From Parashewanella hymeniacidonis (GTDB taxonomy: Bacteria > Pseudomonadota > Gammaproteobacteria > Enterobacterales > Shewanellaceae), in contig NZ_JAFEUN010000014.1 in assembly GCF_016900895.1 (NCBI RefSeq), positions 1 through 53,774 on the forward strand: DNA of 53,774 bases, written 5' to 3'. How positions within the stretch are numbered: the stretch's first letter is position 1; each line of letters opens with the position of its first letter. Of this stretch, positions 9,114 through 17,491 are shown in pieces. The notes under the pieces were generated by a model that saw only the letters and a list, made by a program, of their open reading frames with translations, ran no database searches and had not been told where the DNA came from. A program made the translations under genes and the position numbers.

Positions 9114-9800
9114 TTATAAACCTAATTCATCCAACAAATCATCGTGTGAAGATGTTGTCGTAGCATCAGGCTTTTTTTGATGCTGACGCGGCAAATCAAT
9201 TCCATGAATTTCAATTAACTTTTCAGGGTCAATGTCCTCATCCATTTCAAACTCATCAAGCTGTATGAAGGTCGTTTTGTCCATAGCAAATTCGAGATAA
9301 AACACATGGTTTTCTTCAGTCTTGAACGAAACTCGTCTTGCTTGAGGTGCATCAAGATTCGCATCAATCGATATCGTTAGATCTCGATTAACATTAAGCA
9401 TTTTTGGTTGGCTTTGTTTTATCGAAGTCTGAAGTTCCTTTGACACTTTATTAATAAAGTCACCAAGCATTTGATTCATTAACTCACCCATCACATTTCC
9501 AACTTCATCGGAAGTATGAAGAACAGCTAATTCGGACTCATCAATACCCATACTGAGCATGTACCTACGATATATATCCATCGCAGCCTCAGCAGAAAAA
9601 TTGATAATGACTAACCCAGAAAATCCACCATCGAAGATAGAAAAGCACCCAAGGTCAGGTTTTAAACGGGTTTTAGTAATGCTTTGAATCATGTCAGAGT
9701 GAGTTATATGACTATTGGTAGCCGAAGAAAGCACACAAGAGACAGATTTACAGAGCTTTAGAAGAATATCATCAGACTTAATTATTTTATTACTAACCAT
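9114..9800 (-). CDS. DUF3334 (CheX-like) protein
   Basis: The protein has 228 residues. The central part (GCFSIFDGGFSGLVIINFSAEAA, HTSDEVGNVMGELMNQMLGDF) resembles the CheX/CheC phosphatase fold, in which E-x2-N residues attack phospho-CheY; here ELMNQMLGDF lies in the equivalent helix. From memory it matches the DUF3334 family of marine gammaproteobacteria, which has no assigned function. No chemotaxis genes are nearby. The acidic, Ser/Thr-rich tail (TTTSSHDDLLDELGL) is probably flexible. It is divergent from the pts operon. Confidence 0.75.
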   Translation of the reverse strand: MVSNKIIKSDDILLKLCKSVSCVLSSATNSHITHSDMIQSITKTRLKPDLGCFSIFDGGFSGLVIINFSAEAAMDIYRRYMLSMGIDESELAVLHTSDEVGNVMGELMNQMLGDFINKVSKELQTSIKQSQPKMLNVNRDLTISIDANLDAPQARRVSFKTEENHVFYLEFAMDKTTFIQLDEFEMDEDIDPEKLIEIHGIDLPRQHQKKPDATTTSSHDDLLDELGL

Positions 9801-10014
9801 AAAATTTACTCTTAAATAATTACGGCCTTTATATTTAAGTTACAAAGGAGTTACTTAATAGTGTGCTTAAAATTAACAAAAAGCAAAGTATAAAATCTAT
9901 TTTTAGATTGGATTTTAAGCAGTTAGTTACCAAAATGATACAAATTAATAATTTTGGAATATAAACGCCTTTGATGGGATAATAATAACAACAGAATGTA
10001 CCTTAGTGAGAAAA

Positions 10015-10272
10015 ATGTACGAAAGACAAATCACCATAACGGCTGAACATGGCATTCATACTCGGCCAGCTGCATTATTGGTAAAAACAGCTAAAACCTA
10101 CGATTGTGATGTTATCGTTGAATGTAATGGCAAGCAAGCCAGTGCAAAAAGTTTATTTAAACTTCAAACGCTAGGCTTATATAAAGGCGTTCAAGTGAAG
10201 GTTATTGCCACTGGAGAACGGGCTCAAGAAGCTGTCGAAAGTGTGTCTAAACTCTTGGCAACATTAAGTTAA
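10015..10272 (+). CDS. ptsH: Phosphocarrier protein HPr
   Basis: The protein has 85 residues, the same length as E. coli HPr. HGIHTRPAA holds the phosphorylated His15. KSLFKLQTLGL follows, with Ser46 at the regulatory position. It takes phosphate from enzyme I and passes it to EIIA proteins in the cytoplasm. A GTG at 10006 would add three residues, but the ATG at 10015 (MYERQITITA) matches the family start. It is the first gene of ptsH-ptsI-crr, with 12 bases to ptsI. No HPr kinase gene is seen in this window, so use of Ser46 is open. Confidence 0.95.
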   Translation: MYERQITITAEHGIHTRPAALLVKTAKTYDCDVIVECNGKQASAKSLFKLQTLGLYKGVQVKVIATGERAQEAVESVSKLLATLS

Positions 10273-10284
10273 TTAGGTAATTAC

Positions 10285-11970
10285 ATGACTGTTTCAGGCG
10301 TAGTAGTTTCAACTGGAATCGCTATTGGGCAAGCTGTCCATATTATTGAACAAGACGCTTCGGTTGATTTTAGAACCATAAATCTCGCAGGTATAACAGA
10401 GCAGCAACAGAAAGTAAGTGATTCAATTTTAGAATTGACTGAATTACTTATTGGCGGTCAAAGACAGTTACCTGAAGACAGCGAAAACTATGACCTCATC
10501 GAAGCTGATATTCTGCTACTTAATGATGATGAGCTCTTCGATATACTCAACAATGAAATAAAAACACAATGTTATACAGCCTCGATGGCTGTCAGTCGTG
10601 TTTTTGAACAACATGCTATTGAAGTTGAGTCAATCCCAGACCCAAGCATTGCAAGTAGAGCTAATGATATAAGAGCATTAGCCAAAAGGCTTATCGCCAC
10701 GATTAATGGCACTTTAGGTTGGGATATGAGCTTTATTTTTGAACCAAGTATTATTCTCGCCCACGATATTACGCCAGCAGAATTTGCCATGTTACCTTTC
10801 CAGCATGTCAAAGCAATTGTATTACAAACAGGTGGATTAACGAGTCATACCGCAATTCTTGCTCGCGCAGCTGGAATTCCAGCGCTGTTGAATTGCGACT
10901 ACACAGGGTTAAGCATAAATAATGGCCAACAAATAGCTGTTGATGCCATTAATGGACTTCTTTATAAATCACCATCAGAGGATGACTTAAAAGGAATTAA
11001 GCTTGTTGTAGATGAAGAACGTAAACAGCAAAAGCAACTGACAGCTTATAAAGATCAAAAGGCAGTAACTCTCGATGGCCAAGCTGTCACTATTTATGCC
11101 AATGCAGGTTCATTAAGTGAAATAACTCGAATGTCAGATCTAGGTTCTGATGGTGTGGGTTTACTGCGTACAGAATTCATGTTGCTCAATTCCACAGAAT
11201 ACCCTTGTGAAAATACGCAATTCCAACACTATTGTGATGCGTTACACCAACTGTCAGGACTTCCGCTCACGATCAGAACACTTGATATTGGAGCAGACAA
11301 AGACGTTGCATTCTTCAGGCAAGCTGATGAAGAGAACCCTGCACTTGGGATTCGTGGCTGTCGATTTTCTTTGAAACATCATCAGTACTTCAAGCCGCAG
11401 TTAAAAGCCGCATTAAGATCTGCAAATCATGGTTCTGTTCGCTTAATGTTTCCAATGGTAAACCAAGTCGAAGAGTTAGAAGACATTCTAGTGATTATTG
11501 AGTCTTGTAAAGAAGAACTCTCTGTACAAAAAATTGCATATAAACAGCCTAAAATAGGGATTATGCTGGAAACCCCTGCGTCGATACTAAACCTTGACTC
11601 ACTTTTGCCTTTGGTAGACTTTGTTAGTATTGGAACTAATGATTTAACCCAATATACCATGGCGGCAGATAGAGGCAATTTAGAACTAACCTGCACTTAT
11701 CCATCATTATCACCCTCTGTTTTAAAATTGATTAAAATTGCGATTGATCAAGCGAATAAGCACAACGTCGAGGTATCATTGTGCGGAGAGTTAGCGAGTG
11801 ATAAAAATGCGGTCCCTATTCTATTAGGCTTGGGATTAAAAGAGCTGAGTGTTAATATCTCTAATGTGTTGGAAATTAAGTCGCTTATTTGTAACAGCAA
11901 ACTTGCTGAATTCAAATTAATTGCACAAAAAGCCATAAAAGCGAAGCGTATTTCAGAACTCAACTCTTAA
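10285..11970 (+). CDS. ptsI: PTS enzyme I (PEP-protein phosphotransferase)
   Basis: The protein has 561 residues, slightly shorter than the E. coli enzyme (575). The N-terminal swivelling domain carries the phospho-histidine in GGLTSHTAILARA (His188). The C-terminal PEP-binding barrel shows GLLRTEFMLL, LDIGADKD, GTNDLTQYTMAADRG and the catalytic cysteine in SLCGELASD (Cys500). It starts the phosphate relay by moving phosphate from PEP to HPr. It lies between ptsH and crr in one operon. Confidence 0.96.
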   Translation: MTVSGVVVSTGIAIGQAVHIIEQDASVDFRTINLAGITEQQQKVSDSILELTELLIGGQRQLPEDSENYDLIEADILLLNDDELFDILNNEIKTQCYTASMAVSRVFEQHAIEVESIPDPSIASRANDIRALAKRLIATINGTLGWDMSFIFEPSIILAHDITPAEFAMLPFQHVKAIVLQTGGLTSHTAILARAAGIPALLNCDYTGLSINNGQQIAVDAINGLLYKSPSEDDLKGIKLVVDEERKQQKQLTAYKDQKAVTLDGQAVTIYANAGSLSEITRMSDLGSDGVGLLRTEFMLLNSTEYPCENTQFQHYCDALHQLSGLPLTIRTLDIGADKDVAFFRQADEENPALGIRGCRFSLKHHQYFKPQLKAALRSANHGSVRLMFPMVNQVEELEDILVIIESCKEELSVQKIAYKQPKIGIMLETPASILNLDSLLPLVDFVSIGTNDLTQYTMAADRGNLELTCTYPSLSPSVLKLIKIAIDQANKHNVEVSLCGELASDKNAVPILLGLGLKELSVNISNVLEIKSLICNSKLAEFKLIAQKAIKAKRISELNS

Positions 11971-12006
11971 TACTAAATAACAATAATTATAAAAGTAGAG
12001 GTCATT

Positions 12007-12516
12007 ATGGGATTATTTCAAAAAATCTCAGGGCTATTCAAAAAGCAAAAAACTATCGACCCTGGGATTAATATCTATGCGCCCGTTTCTGGTAAAATTG
12101 TCGACATTGAGCAAGTACCCGATGTGGTTTTTGCTGAAAAAATAGTGGGCGATGGAATCGCAATCTATCCAAATGGAGACACACTCTATGCTCCTATTGA
12201 TGGTGTAATCGGGAAGATTTTTGAAACCAATCATGCATTCAGTATCGAATCTGATGATGGTTTAGAGCTCTTTGTTCATTTTGGTATCGGTACTGTTGAG
12301 CTTCAAGGGAATGGGTTTAAACGCATTGCTGAAGAAGGCGAAAAAGTCAAAGCGGGAGATGCAATCGTTTCTTTTGACTTGAATTTTATTCAAATCCAAG
12401 TTGACAGTATTTTAACTCCTGTTGTGCTCGCTAACATGGAAGATGTTAAGTCTATCAAAAAATTTGATGGGAATGTAATGGCTCAATCTGACGTTATATT
12501 CAACGTAACCTTATAA
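12007..12516 (+). CDS. crr: PTS EIIA component, glucose type
   Basis: The 169 residues have the full EIIA-Glc fold. IYAPVSGKIVDIEQVPD opens it. NHAFSIES has His76 and VHFGIGTVEL has His91, the pair that holds and stabilises the phosphate. EIIA-Glc normally phosphorylates sugar-specific EIIBC and controls adenylate cyclase and permeases. No sugar permease gene is near, so here it serves other loci or regulation. AGTAGAGG precedes the ATG. A 13-bp hairpin follows the stop. Confidence 0.95.
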   Translation: MGLFQKISGLFKKQKTIDPGINIYAPVSGKIVDIEQVPDVVFAEKIVGDGIAIYPNGDTLYAPIDGVIGKIFETNHAFSIESDDGLELFVHFGIGTVELQGNGFKRIAEEGEKVKAGDAIVSFDLNFIQIQVDSILTPVVLANMEDVKSIKKFDGNVMAQSDVIFNVTL

Positions 12517-12526
12517 ACTCCTCCCA

Positions 12527-12563
12527 AGCATGATGAAATAATTAATTTCATCATGCTATTTTC
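12527..12563 (+). terminator. Terminator-like hairpin after crr
   Basis: AGCATGATGAAAT at 12527-12539 pairs perfectly with ATTTCATCATGCT at 12545-12557, followed by ATTTTCT. It is the probable end of the ptsHI-crr transcript. Confidence 0.7.
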
Positions 12564-12596
12564 TCTCATCTCTGTTTCCATAAAAGCAAAATAGAA

Positions 12597-12716
12597 ATGT
12601 CTGATACAATCTTATTTGGTATTAAAAACTGCGAGCACTTAGTGAAAGATCTGCCGCAAATAAATTGCTTTAAGTTTGAGCAATTTGGATCACTCTATAG
12701 ATTTGTATTAACATAG
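12597..12716 (+). pseudogene. Short remnant resembling the N-terminus of an ArsC/YffB-like protein
   Basis: This is a 39-codon frame beginning MSDTILFGIKNCEHLVKDLP. The start follows the thioredoxin-fold beginning of ArsC-like reductases (I-x-[FWY]-G-I-x-x-C), and CEHLVKDLP is nearly shared with the fragment at 13664 (CEHFLKDIP). The intact relative is yffB at 14555. After residue 20 similarity ends and a stop follows. It is most likely the leftover 5' end of a duplicated gene; a translated micro-protein cannot be excluded. Confidence 0.5.
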
Positions 12717-12763
12717 GGAAATATTTGATTTCCTTTAAACTTTAAATTTGCGAATACACCACC

Positions 12764-13418
12764 TTGAATATTTTTTGCCGAGTTACGAACCACTACTCTT
12801 CAAGTGAACATAAAGAACCAAGTACCGACGCTAATGATAATGAAGAGCAAAACAAGTCTCTTCAAGATGCTTATTCTGTAGAGTTTCACAGTCAAGCTTA
12901 TGCATCTTTTTACAACACCAAGATGGAGCATCTTGACTCTTTCAGTTGCAGGGCTGGGTGTCTTACTGACCTTTCTAAACCTCAAAACAGATTTAACATT
13001 AATTGAAAACATCAGTTTCTTGTTTGCATCGTCGTCGTATCTAATCTGCATCTATAGCATTATCACAATATTTGGCAAAAATGCTGAATTACTTGTCAAA
13101 TTGATTAGTGATCAAGATTGCACCCAAGATGAAGCCACTTTGAGAAAATATGACAAAACCGCAAAAAACTCTTTTTATCTAGCAATTTTATTTAGCTTTA
13201 TATTGAGTATATCTGCATCAAACCTTATGATTTCATTTAAAAATCAAATCAAGGAGATTGTTATGTCAGAAGAGCAGAAAACCAAACCATCTACCAAAGG
13301 CCACGCACAAGATAGTTTTAGTGGTATTACTGAAGTCAAAAAGAGTATTGAAGGAATTTCAAAGCTCAAGCCTACTGGAAATTCAAATAGTTCAGGAAAA
13401 AGCAATGACAAAAAGTGA
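12764..13418 (+). pseudogene. Three-helix membrane protein with a frameshift
   Basis: Two overlapping frames look like one gene. The upstream frame (from 12764) reads DAYSVEFHSQAYASFYNTKMEH. The next frame, usable from 12900, continues SILTLSVAGLGVLLTFL and then gives two more hydrophobic helices (ISFLFASSSYLICIYSIITIF and SFYLAILFSFILSISASNL). The order (soluble helix, three membrane segments) is that of a small bacterial membrane protein family I cannot name. The join falls near 12925-12935; AGCAT there could have slipped. No in-frame ATG or GTG opens the upstream frame, so the 5' end may also be damaged. Alternatively only the ATG at 12900 is used, giving a 172-residue protein. The second frame runs into the small peptide gene at 13263 without a stop. 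Confidence 0.5.
13263..13418 (+). CDS. Small hydrophilic protein with a GISKLKP motif
   Basis: The 51 residues begin MSEEQKTKPSTKG and end in a Ser/Asn/Lys-rich tail. The start lies inside the end of the three-helix frame and in the same phase. AAGGAG sits six bases before the ATG, a strong ribosome binding site that argues for separate translation. The core KKSIEGISKLKPTG recurs in the next gene as KNSVEGISKMKPAT. No known family was recognised. It is probably disordered and cytoplasmic. Confidence 0.6.
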   Translation: MSEEQKTKPSTKGHAQDSFSGITEVKKSIEGISKLKPTGNSNSSGKSNDKK

Positions 13419-13548
13419 ATCTTCAACTCAAAAAATGGTTGTCAAAAATGATACTAAGTTGATGAAGAACAGTGTAGAAGGGATCTCTAAAATGAAACCA
13501 GCTACATCCAGTCAACAACAGAGTCAATCTCAAAAGAAAGATGACTGA
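13405..13548 (+). CDS. Small hydrophilic protein, paralogue of the preceding one
   Basis: The protein has 47 residues, beginning MTKSESSTQKM and ending QQQSQSQKKDD. Its ATG overlaps the end of the preceding gene by 14 bases in another frame, and AGGAAAAAGC lies just upstream, so coupled translation is likely. It shares the pattern [KN]-S-[IV]-EGISK-[LM]-KP with the preceding peptide, pointing to an old tandem duplication. Function unknown. Confidence 0.6.
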   Translation: MTKSESSTQKMVVKNDTKLMKNSVEGISKMKPATSSQQQSQSQKKDD

Positions 13549-13556
13549 TCATTTTG

Positions 13557-13580
13557 AAGCCTGAAAATTTCAGGCTTTCG
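13557..13580 (+). terminator. Hairpin after the small-peptide genes
   Basis: AAGCCTGAAA at 13557-13566 pairs with TTTCAGGCTT at 13568-13577, directly after the second peptide gene. The T-run is short, so termination strength is uncertain. Confidence 0.55.
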
Positions 13581-13663
13581 GTACTTCTATCAATACTTCA
13601 TTAGAAATGTATATTTGCAACTAATGCGATAACTATAACTTATTGATTAGAAATTGGAATAAC

Positions 13664-13726
13664 ATGAAAAACATTACTATTTATGGGATCTCGTCTTGTG
13701 AGCACTTTTTGAAAGATATACCGTAA
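13664..13726 (+). pseudogene. Duplicated 5' end of the ArsC-like gene yffB
   Basis: Twenty codons (MKNITIYGISSCEHFLKDIP) end at TAA. The first five residues equal those of yffB at 14555, and about 86 bases of upstream sequence are also related: both copies have a CGGTACTTCTAT block near -86 and a GGAATRACATG start region. The reading frame stops where the 8-bp target copy of the adjacent inverted-repeat element begins. It is a truncated copy, not a working gene. Confidence 0.7.
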
Positions 13727-13733
13727 AGACTTT

Positions 13734-13951
13734 CCTGATTACCGACAAAGTTCAGCTAACTTTGTTGTCGCTCCTGCGAAGGCAGGAAATGAAATAACGA
13801 CAGATGTGTATGTCGGTAGTCCAGCGGCTTTAGTTTTTATTAATGAGGCACTGGATACCTGCCTTTGCTGGTATGATGGCAACAAAAACTTAATATTTCA
13901 ATTAGATACCATGTGTAACTAAGGTTTGATTGAGATTTAAGGGTAATCAGG
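13734..13951. mobile_element. 218-bp inverted-repeat element with 8-bp direct repeats
   Basis: The tips CCTGATTACC (13734-13743) and GGTAATCAGG (13942-13951) are perfect inverted repeats, flanked on both sides by AAGACTTT (13726-13733 and 13952-13959), a target-duplication signature. Inside, TCCTGCGAAGGCAGGA and a diverged inverse copy (TACCTGCCTTTGCTGGTA) form a second inverted pair. Such CCTGCGAAGGCAGG blocks are recurrent interspersed repeats in many proteobacteria. There is no transposase, so the element is non-autonomous. Confidence 0.65.
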
Positions 13952-14035
13952 AAGACTTTCAATGCACAATAACTTGCAATAGAGTCTACTTGTTTGCAAA
14001 AATCAAACTTAAAATTTATCCCCTTTTGAAAATAT

Positions 14036-14464
14036 ATGAGCCAAGAAGAACTAACTGAAGATCAATTAGACGAACTTATTGCCGAAAATAATGTATTACT
14101 CGTTGAATTCGAAAAGTGGCTTATAGAGTCAGGCTTAAAGCAAACCACCATAGATACTCATACATCGAATGTTGAGTTTTTCATTAATGATTACTTAACT
14201 TACTACGAAAATATTCGCCCAGAAGATGGCATAGCCGATGTACCATTTTTTATGAGTTGGTTTATCCGTAAAGCATCTTGGTCTTCTAGAGGTACTTTAA
14301 AAAGTAATGGCACCTCATTCAAAAAATTCTACACATTTCTATTGGAAAAAGGTCTAGTTGAAATCACTGAACTTATAAAGTTAACACAAACTATAAAACT
14401 GGGAATGCCGCAATGGATAGAAGAGCTAGAACAATTTGAAAAATCATACATCGATTACTATTAG
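14036..14464 (+). CDS. Recombinase-like protein with only an N-terminal SAM-like domain
   Basis: The protein has 142 residues. FEKWLIESGLKQTTIDTHTSNVEFFINDYL is the helical pattern of the core-binding domain of tyrosine recombinases (X-S-x-x-T-x-x-x-H-x-x-N). The catalytic domain with its Arg-His-Arg-Tyr set is absent, so it cannot recombine DNA alone. Similar stand-alone proteins are often annotated as recombinase. DNA binding is inferred. The ATG has only a weak upstream ribosome binding site. It sits between the decayed insert at 13664-13960 and yffB. Confidence 0.7.
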   Translation: MSQEELTEDQLDELIAENNVLLVEFEKWLIESGLKQTTIDTHTSNVEFFINDYLTYYENIRPEDGIADVPFFMSWFIRKASWSSRGTLKSNGTSFKKFYTFLLEKGLVEITELIKLTQTIKLGMPQWIEELEQFEKSYIDYY

Positions 14465-14554
14465 TTTTACGGTACTTCTATAAACACTCTATAAAAACCA
14501 ATAAAACCCTAACAACAGCATAAAATTATCTTACTGATTTATAATAGGAATGAC

Positions 14555-14908
14555 ATGAAAAACATTACCCTTTGGGGGATTAAGCCTTGTGATACCGTTC
14601 GGAAAGCCAAAAAGTGGCTAGAACAAAACGAAATTAATTTTGAATTCTCTGATTTCCGTGACAAGCCATTAGAAAAAGATCAATTAGAGTTTTGGGTAAC
14701 TAAACAGCAATGGGAAACCATTTTCAATAAACGCAGTACCAGCTTTAGAAATTTATCAGATGCTGAAAAAACAGATATTAATGAAACAAAAGCAATGAAC
14801 TTAATGCTGGAACACCCGACTTTAATCAAACGCCCTATCCTTGTATTAAATGACAAAGTGTATGTTGGTTTTAAGATTGAACAATACCAAGAGATATTTA
14901 ATTCATGA
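14555..14908 (+). CDS. yffB: ArsC/Spx-like reductase family protein
   Basis: The 117 residues have the ArsC fold: [20 protein letters not shown] near the start (one Cys), [16 protein letters not shown], a mid TSFRNL motif and [16 protein letters not shown] near the end. E. coli YffB is the relative and also sits directly upstream of dapE. Its true activity is unsettled; a glutathione-dependent thiol reductase role has been proposed. The stop overlaps the dapE start by four bases (ATGA), so the two are translationally coupled. The upstream region and first codons exist in a second, degraded copy at 13578-13726. Confidence 0.88.
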   Translation: MKNITLWGIKPCDTVRKAKKWLEQNEINFEFSDFRDKPLEKDQLEFWVTKQQWETIFNKRSTSFRNLSDAEKTDINETKAMNLMLEHPTLIKRPILVLNDKVYVGFKIEQYQEIFNS

Positions 14909-16047
14909 CTCATGAAGTGATTAATTTAACCAAAGAACTTATCTCAAGGCCGTCGGTAACGCCGCTTGATGAGGGTTGTCAGCAACTGATGGCAAGTCGA
15001 CTCGAAAATCTTGGCTTCACCATCGAATCTATGGTGTTTGAAGACACAACCAACATGTGGGCTCGTCGTGGCACAGAAGGACCAGTATTTTGTTTTGCTG
15101 GCCATACAGATGTTGTTCCAACAGGTGATGTGTCAAATTGGGATACACCGCCATTTGAACCAACAATGATTGGTGACATGCTTTATGGGAGAGGAGCTGC
15201 TGACATGAAAGGCTCTTTAGCAGCAATGATTGTTGCAATAGAAACCTTCATTGAAAAGCATCCAGACCATCAAGGGTCCATTGCGTTCTTAATCACCAGT
15301 GACGAGGAAGGCCCGTTCATTAACGGGACGACACGCGTTATCGATACACTGGAAGCTCGTAATGAAAAGATCACATGGGCTCTTGTCGGTGAGCCGTCAT
15401 CAACGACGAAATTGGGTGACGTAGTTAAAAATGGGCGTCGTGGCAGCTTAACTGGCAATCTTACAGTCAAAGGCATTCAAGGGCATGTTGCTTATCCTCA
15501 CCTGGCAGTAAACCCTATTCATAAAGCTACGCCAGCACTCACTGAACTTTCACAAGCTCAGTGGGATAATGGCAACGATTTTTTTCCACCAACCAGCTTT
15601 CAAATTGCCAATATTAATGGTGGAACTGGTGCATCTAATGTTGTTCCAGGAAGCGTAGACATTATGTTTAACTTCCGTTATTCAACGGAAGTCACTGCAG
15701 AACAGTTGATTGAACGAGTTATCGATATTTTAGATTCACACAAACTAGAATATGACATCAATTGGATATTTAATGGCCTACCGTTTTTGACTGATCACGG
15801 TGATCTAGTGGAAGCGACAAAAAAAGCGATAGTTAATGTTACTGGTTACGAAACCCAACTGTTAACGTCTGGTGGAACTTCAGATGGTCGATTTATCGCA
15901 CCCACTGGAGCACAGGTTATTGAGCTTGGTCCGGTAAACGCCACGATTCATAAAGTGAACGAATGTGTAAACGTGGATGATCTCGTAATACTTACTCATT
16001 GCTATGAAAAAATATTGGAAAATTTACTATGTGCTCACAAACAATAA
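14905..16047 (+). CDS. dapE: Succinyl-diaminopimelate desuccinylase
   Basis: The 380 residues contain every metal-site motif of the M20 family Dap[13 protein letters not shown] (His and Asp), [10 protein letters not shown] (bridging Asp), TSDEEGPF (catalytic Glu and Glu ligand) and a C-terminal NATIHKVNE (His). It removes succinate from N-succinyl-LL-diaminopimelate in lysine and peptidoglycan synthesis. It overlaps yffB at the start, and its 3' end overlaps the M15 peptidase gene by 19 bases, so the three form one operon. Confidence 0.96.
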   Translation: MTHEVINLTKELISRPSVTPLDEGCQQLMASRLENLGFTIESMVFEDTTNMWARRGTEGPVFCFAGHTDVVPTGDVSNWDTPPFEPTMIGDMLYGRGAADMKGSLAAMIVAIETFIEKHPDHQGSIAFLITSDEEGPFINGTTRVIDTLEARNEKITWALVGEPSSTTKLGDVVKNGRRGSLTGNLTVKGIQGHVAYPHLAVNPIHKATPALTELSQAQWDNGNDFFPPTSFQIANINGGTGASNVVPGSVDIMFNFRYSTEVTAEQLIERVIDILDSHKLEYDINWIFNGLPFLTDHGDLVEATKKAIVNVTGYETQLLTSGGTSDGRFIAPTGAQVIELGPVNATIHKVNECVNVDDLVILTHCYEKILENLLCAHKQ

Positions 16048-16730
16048 GCAATCAGTATCTTTACGGACTCGACTCCAGCCAATTAATTGAAGTAGACGCT
16101 TTTAAGTTTGAATATGATACAGCTAATGCATTTAGTGCATTAGTAAGTAGCGCAAAACAAGACGGTATAGCCATTGCCGTCTGTTCTAGTTATCGAAGTT
16201 TTGAAGCACAAGCGGCAATTTGGAATAACAAAGCAACCGGTAAACGCAAAGTACTTAATAAGGCCTCAGCCCCCATTGATATATCAACCTTATCTGCTGC
16301 AGAACTTGTTCGTTCTATCTTAACTTGGTCTGCTTTACCTGGTACATCTCGTCATCATTGGGGAACCGATATTGACGTATTTGATCCACGCTTTATAGCC
16401 AAAAAAGATATTCAACTTATCCCGCAAGAGTACCAAACAGGTGGACCGTGTGAAGCGTTATCACTCTGGTTAGATAAAAACGCGAATCAATATGGTTTTT
16501 ATCGTCCGTATCAGCAAGGTAAAAGTGGCGTTAGTCCCGAGCCTTGGCATATAAGTTATGCCCCTAAATCCTTACAATATATGGCGTTGTTCGACAAACA
16601 AGAATTACGTAGAATCATTACTGAACAACAAATAGAACTTTTTAATGAAGTTGATCTCCAACTTGAAGATATTGTGACGGAGTATTTTTATAGAGTTGCC
16701 TCCGCAGACCACATCTCTTCGAGAAGTTGA
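16029..16730 (+). CDS. M15 family D-alanyl-D-alanine carboxypeptidase-like protein
   Basis: The 233 residues carry the VanY/LAS pattern: [29 protein letters not shown] (zinc His and Asp) and EPWHISY (catalytic Glu, zinc His). Enzymes of this type trim the terminal D-Ala from peptidoglycan stem peptides. No signal peptide is visible, so a cytoplasmic role in recycling, or export by another route, is possible. The start lies inside dapE. Confidence 0.88.
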   Translation: MCSQTISNQYLYGLDSSQLIEVDAFKFEYDTANAFSALVSSAKQDGIAIAVCSSYRSFEAQAAIWNNKATGKRKVLNKASAPIDISTLSAAELVRSILTWSALPGTSRHHWGTDIDVFDPRFIAKKDIQLIPQEYQTGGPCEALSLWLDKNANQYGFYRPYQQGKSGVSPEPWHISYAPKSLQYMALFDKQELRRIITEQQIELFNEVDLQLEDIVTEYFYRVASADHISSRS

Positions 16731-16766
16731 TATAATTTCTATAACGTTAAGTAAGTACCCTAATCT

Positions 16767-17378
16767 ATGAAACTACTAAAACCTCTTTTTGACAATAACC
16801 GAGAGTGGGCAAAGCGAATTACAGAAGAAACGCCAGATTTCTTCGAACAGCTCGCGAAACAACAAACACCTGAATATTTATGGATTGGTTGCTCTGATAG
16901 CCGTGTTCCGTCAAATCAAATCATTGATGTGATGCCGGGTGAAGTTTTTGTTCATAGAAACATTGCTAACCAGGTCGTTCAAACGGACATCAACTGTCTT
17001 TCAGTGATTCAATATGCCGTTGAAGTACTAAAAGTAAAACACATTATGGTTGTAGGTCATTATGGCTGTGGTGGTGTGAAAGCTTCAATGTCAGACAGTG
17101 AACGCTTTGGTTTGATTGATCATTGGCTTGATCATATTAGAATTACATATAACAAGTATTCTGCTGAACTTGAGCAATTAAGCGAAGCAGACAAATTTAA
17201 TCGTTTATGCGAATTGAACGTTATTGAACAAGTAGGCAATGTGGCAACATCTACTATTGTTCAACAAGCATGGAAGCGCGGTCAAGACGTCGCAATTCAT
17301 GGTTGGATTTACGGTATTGATAATGGTCTATTGAACGACCTTGACGTAACCGTCGATCATACAATGTGGAAAAAGTAA
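16767..17378 (+). CDS. can: Beta-class carbonic anhydrase
   Basis: The 203 residues show the beta-class zinc ligands: WIGCSDSRVP (Cys and Asp) and VVGHYGCGGV (His and Cys). It converts CO2 and bicarbonate in the cytoplasm to feed carboxylating enzymes. Length and sequence resemble E. coli Can. A 10-bp hairpin follows the gene. Confidence 0.95.
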   Translation: MKLLKPLFDNNREWAKRITEETPDFFEQLAKQQTPEYLWIGCSDSRVPSNQIIDVMPGEVFVHRNIANQVVQTDINCLSVIQYAVEVLKVKHIMVVGHYGCGGVKASMSDSERFGLIDHWLDHIRITYNKYSAELEQLSEADKFNRLCELNVIEQVGNVATSTIVQQAWKRGQDVAIHGWIYGIDNGLLNDLDVTVDHTMWKK

Positions 17379-17407
17379 TCTATCCACTCAAAATTTCGAT
17401 TTATTTT

Positions 17408-17442
17408 AACAGCTCCATTTAATTCCTTCCTTTGGAGCTGTT
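17408..17442 (+). terminator. Hairpin between can and kdsB
   Basis: AACAGCTCCA at 17408-17417 pairs with TGGAGCTGTT at 17433-17442 across a 15-base loop. The following sequence is only mildly T-rich. Confidence 0.55.
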
Positions 17443-17491
17443 ATCATTCACTTCATAGAACTTCTGGTATTTCTTTTTCTAAGGTTTTTTG

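Noticed and set aside
13735-13926. Readable frame through the 218-bp element after the yffB fragment
   Set aside because: The translation follows interspersed-repeat sequence and starts after a stop; not a credible gene.
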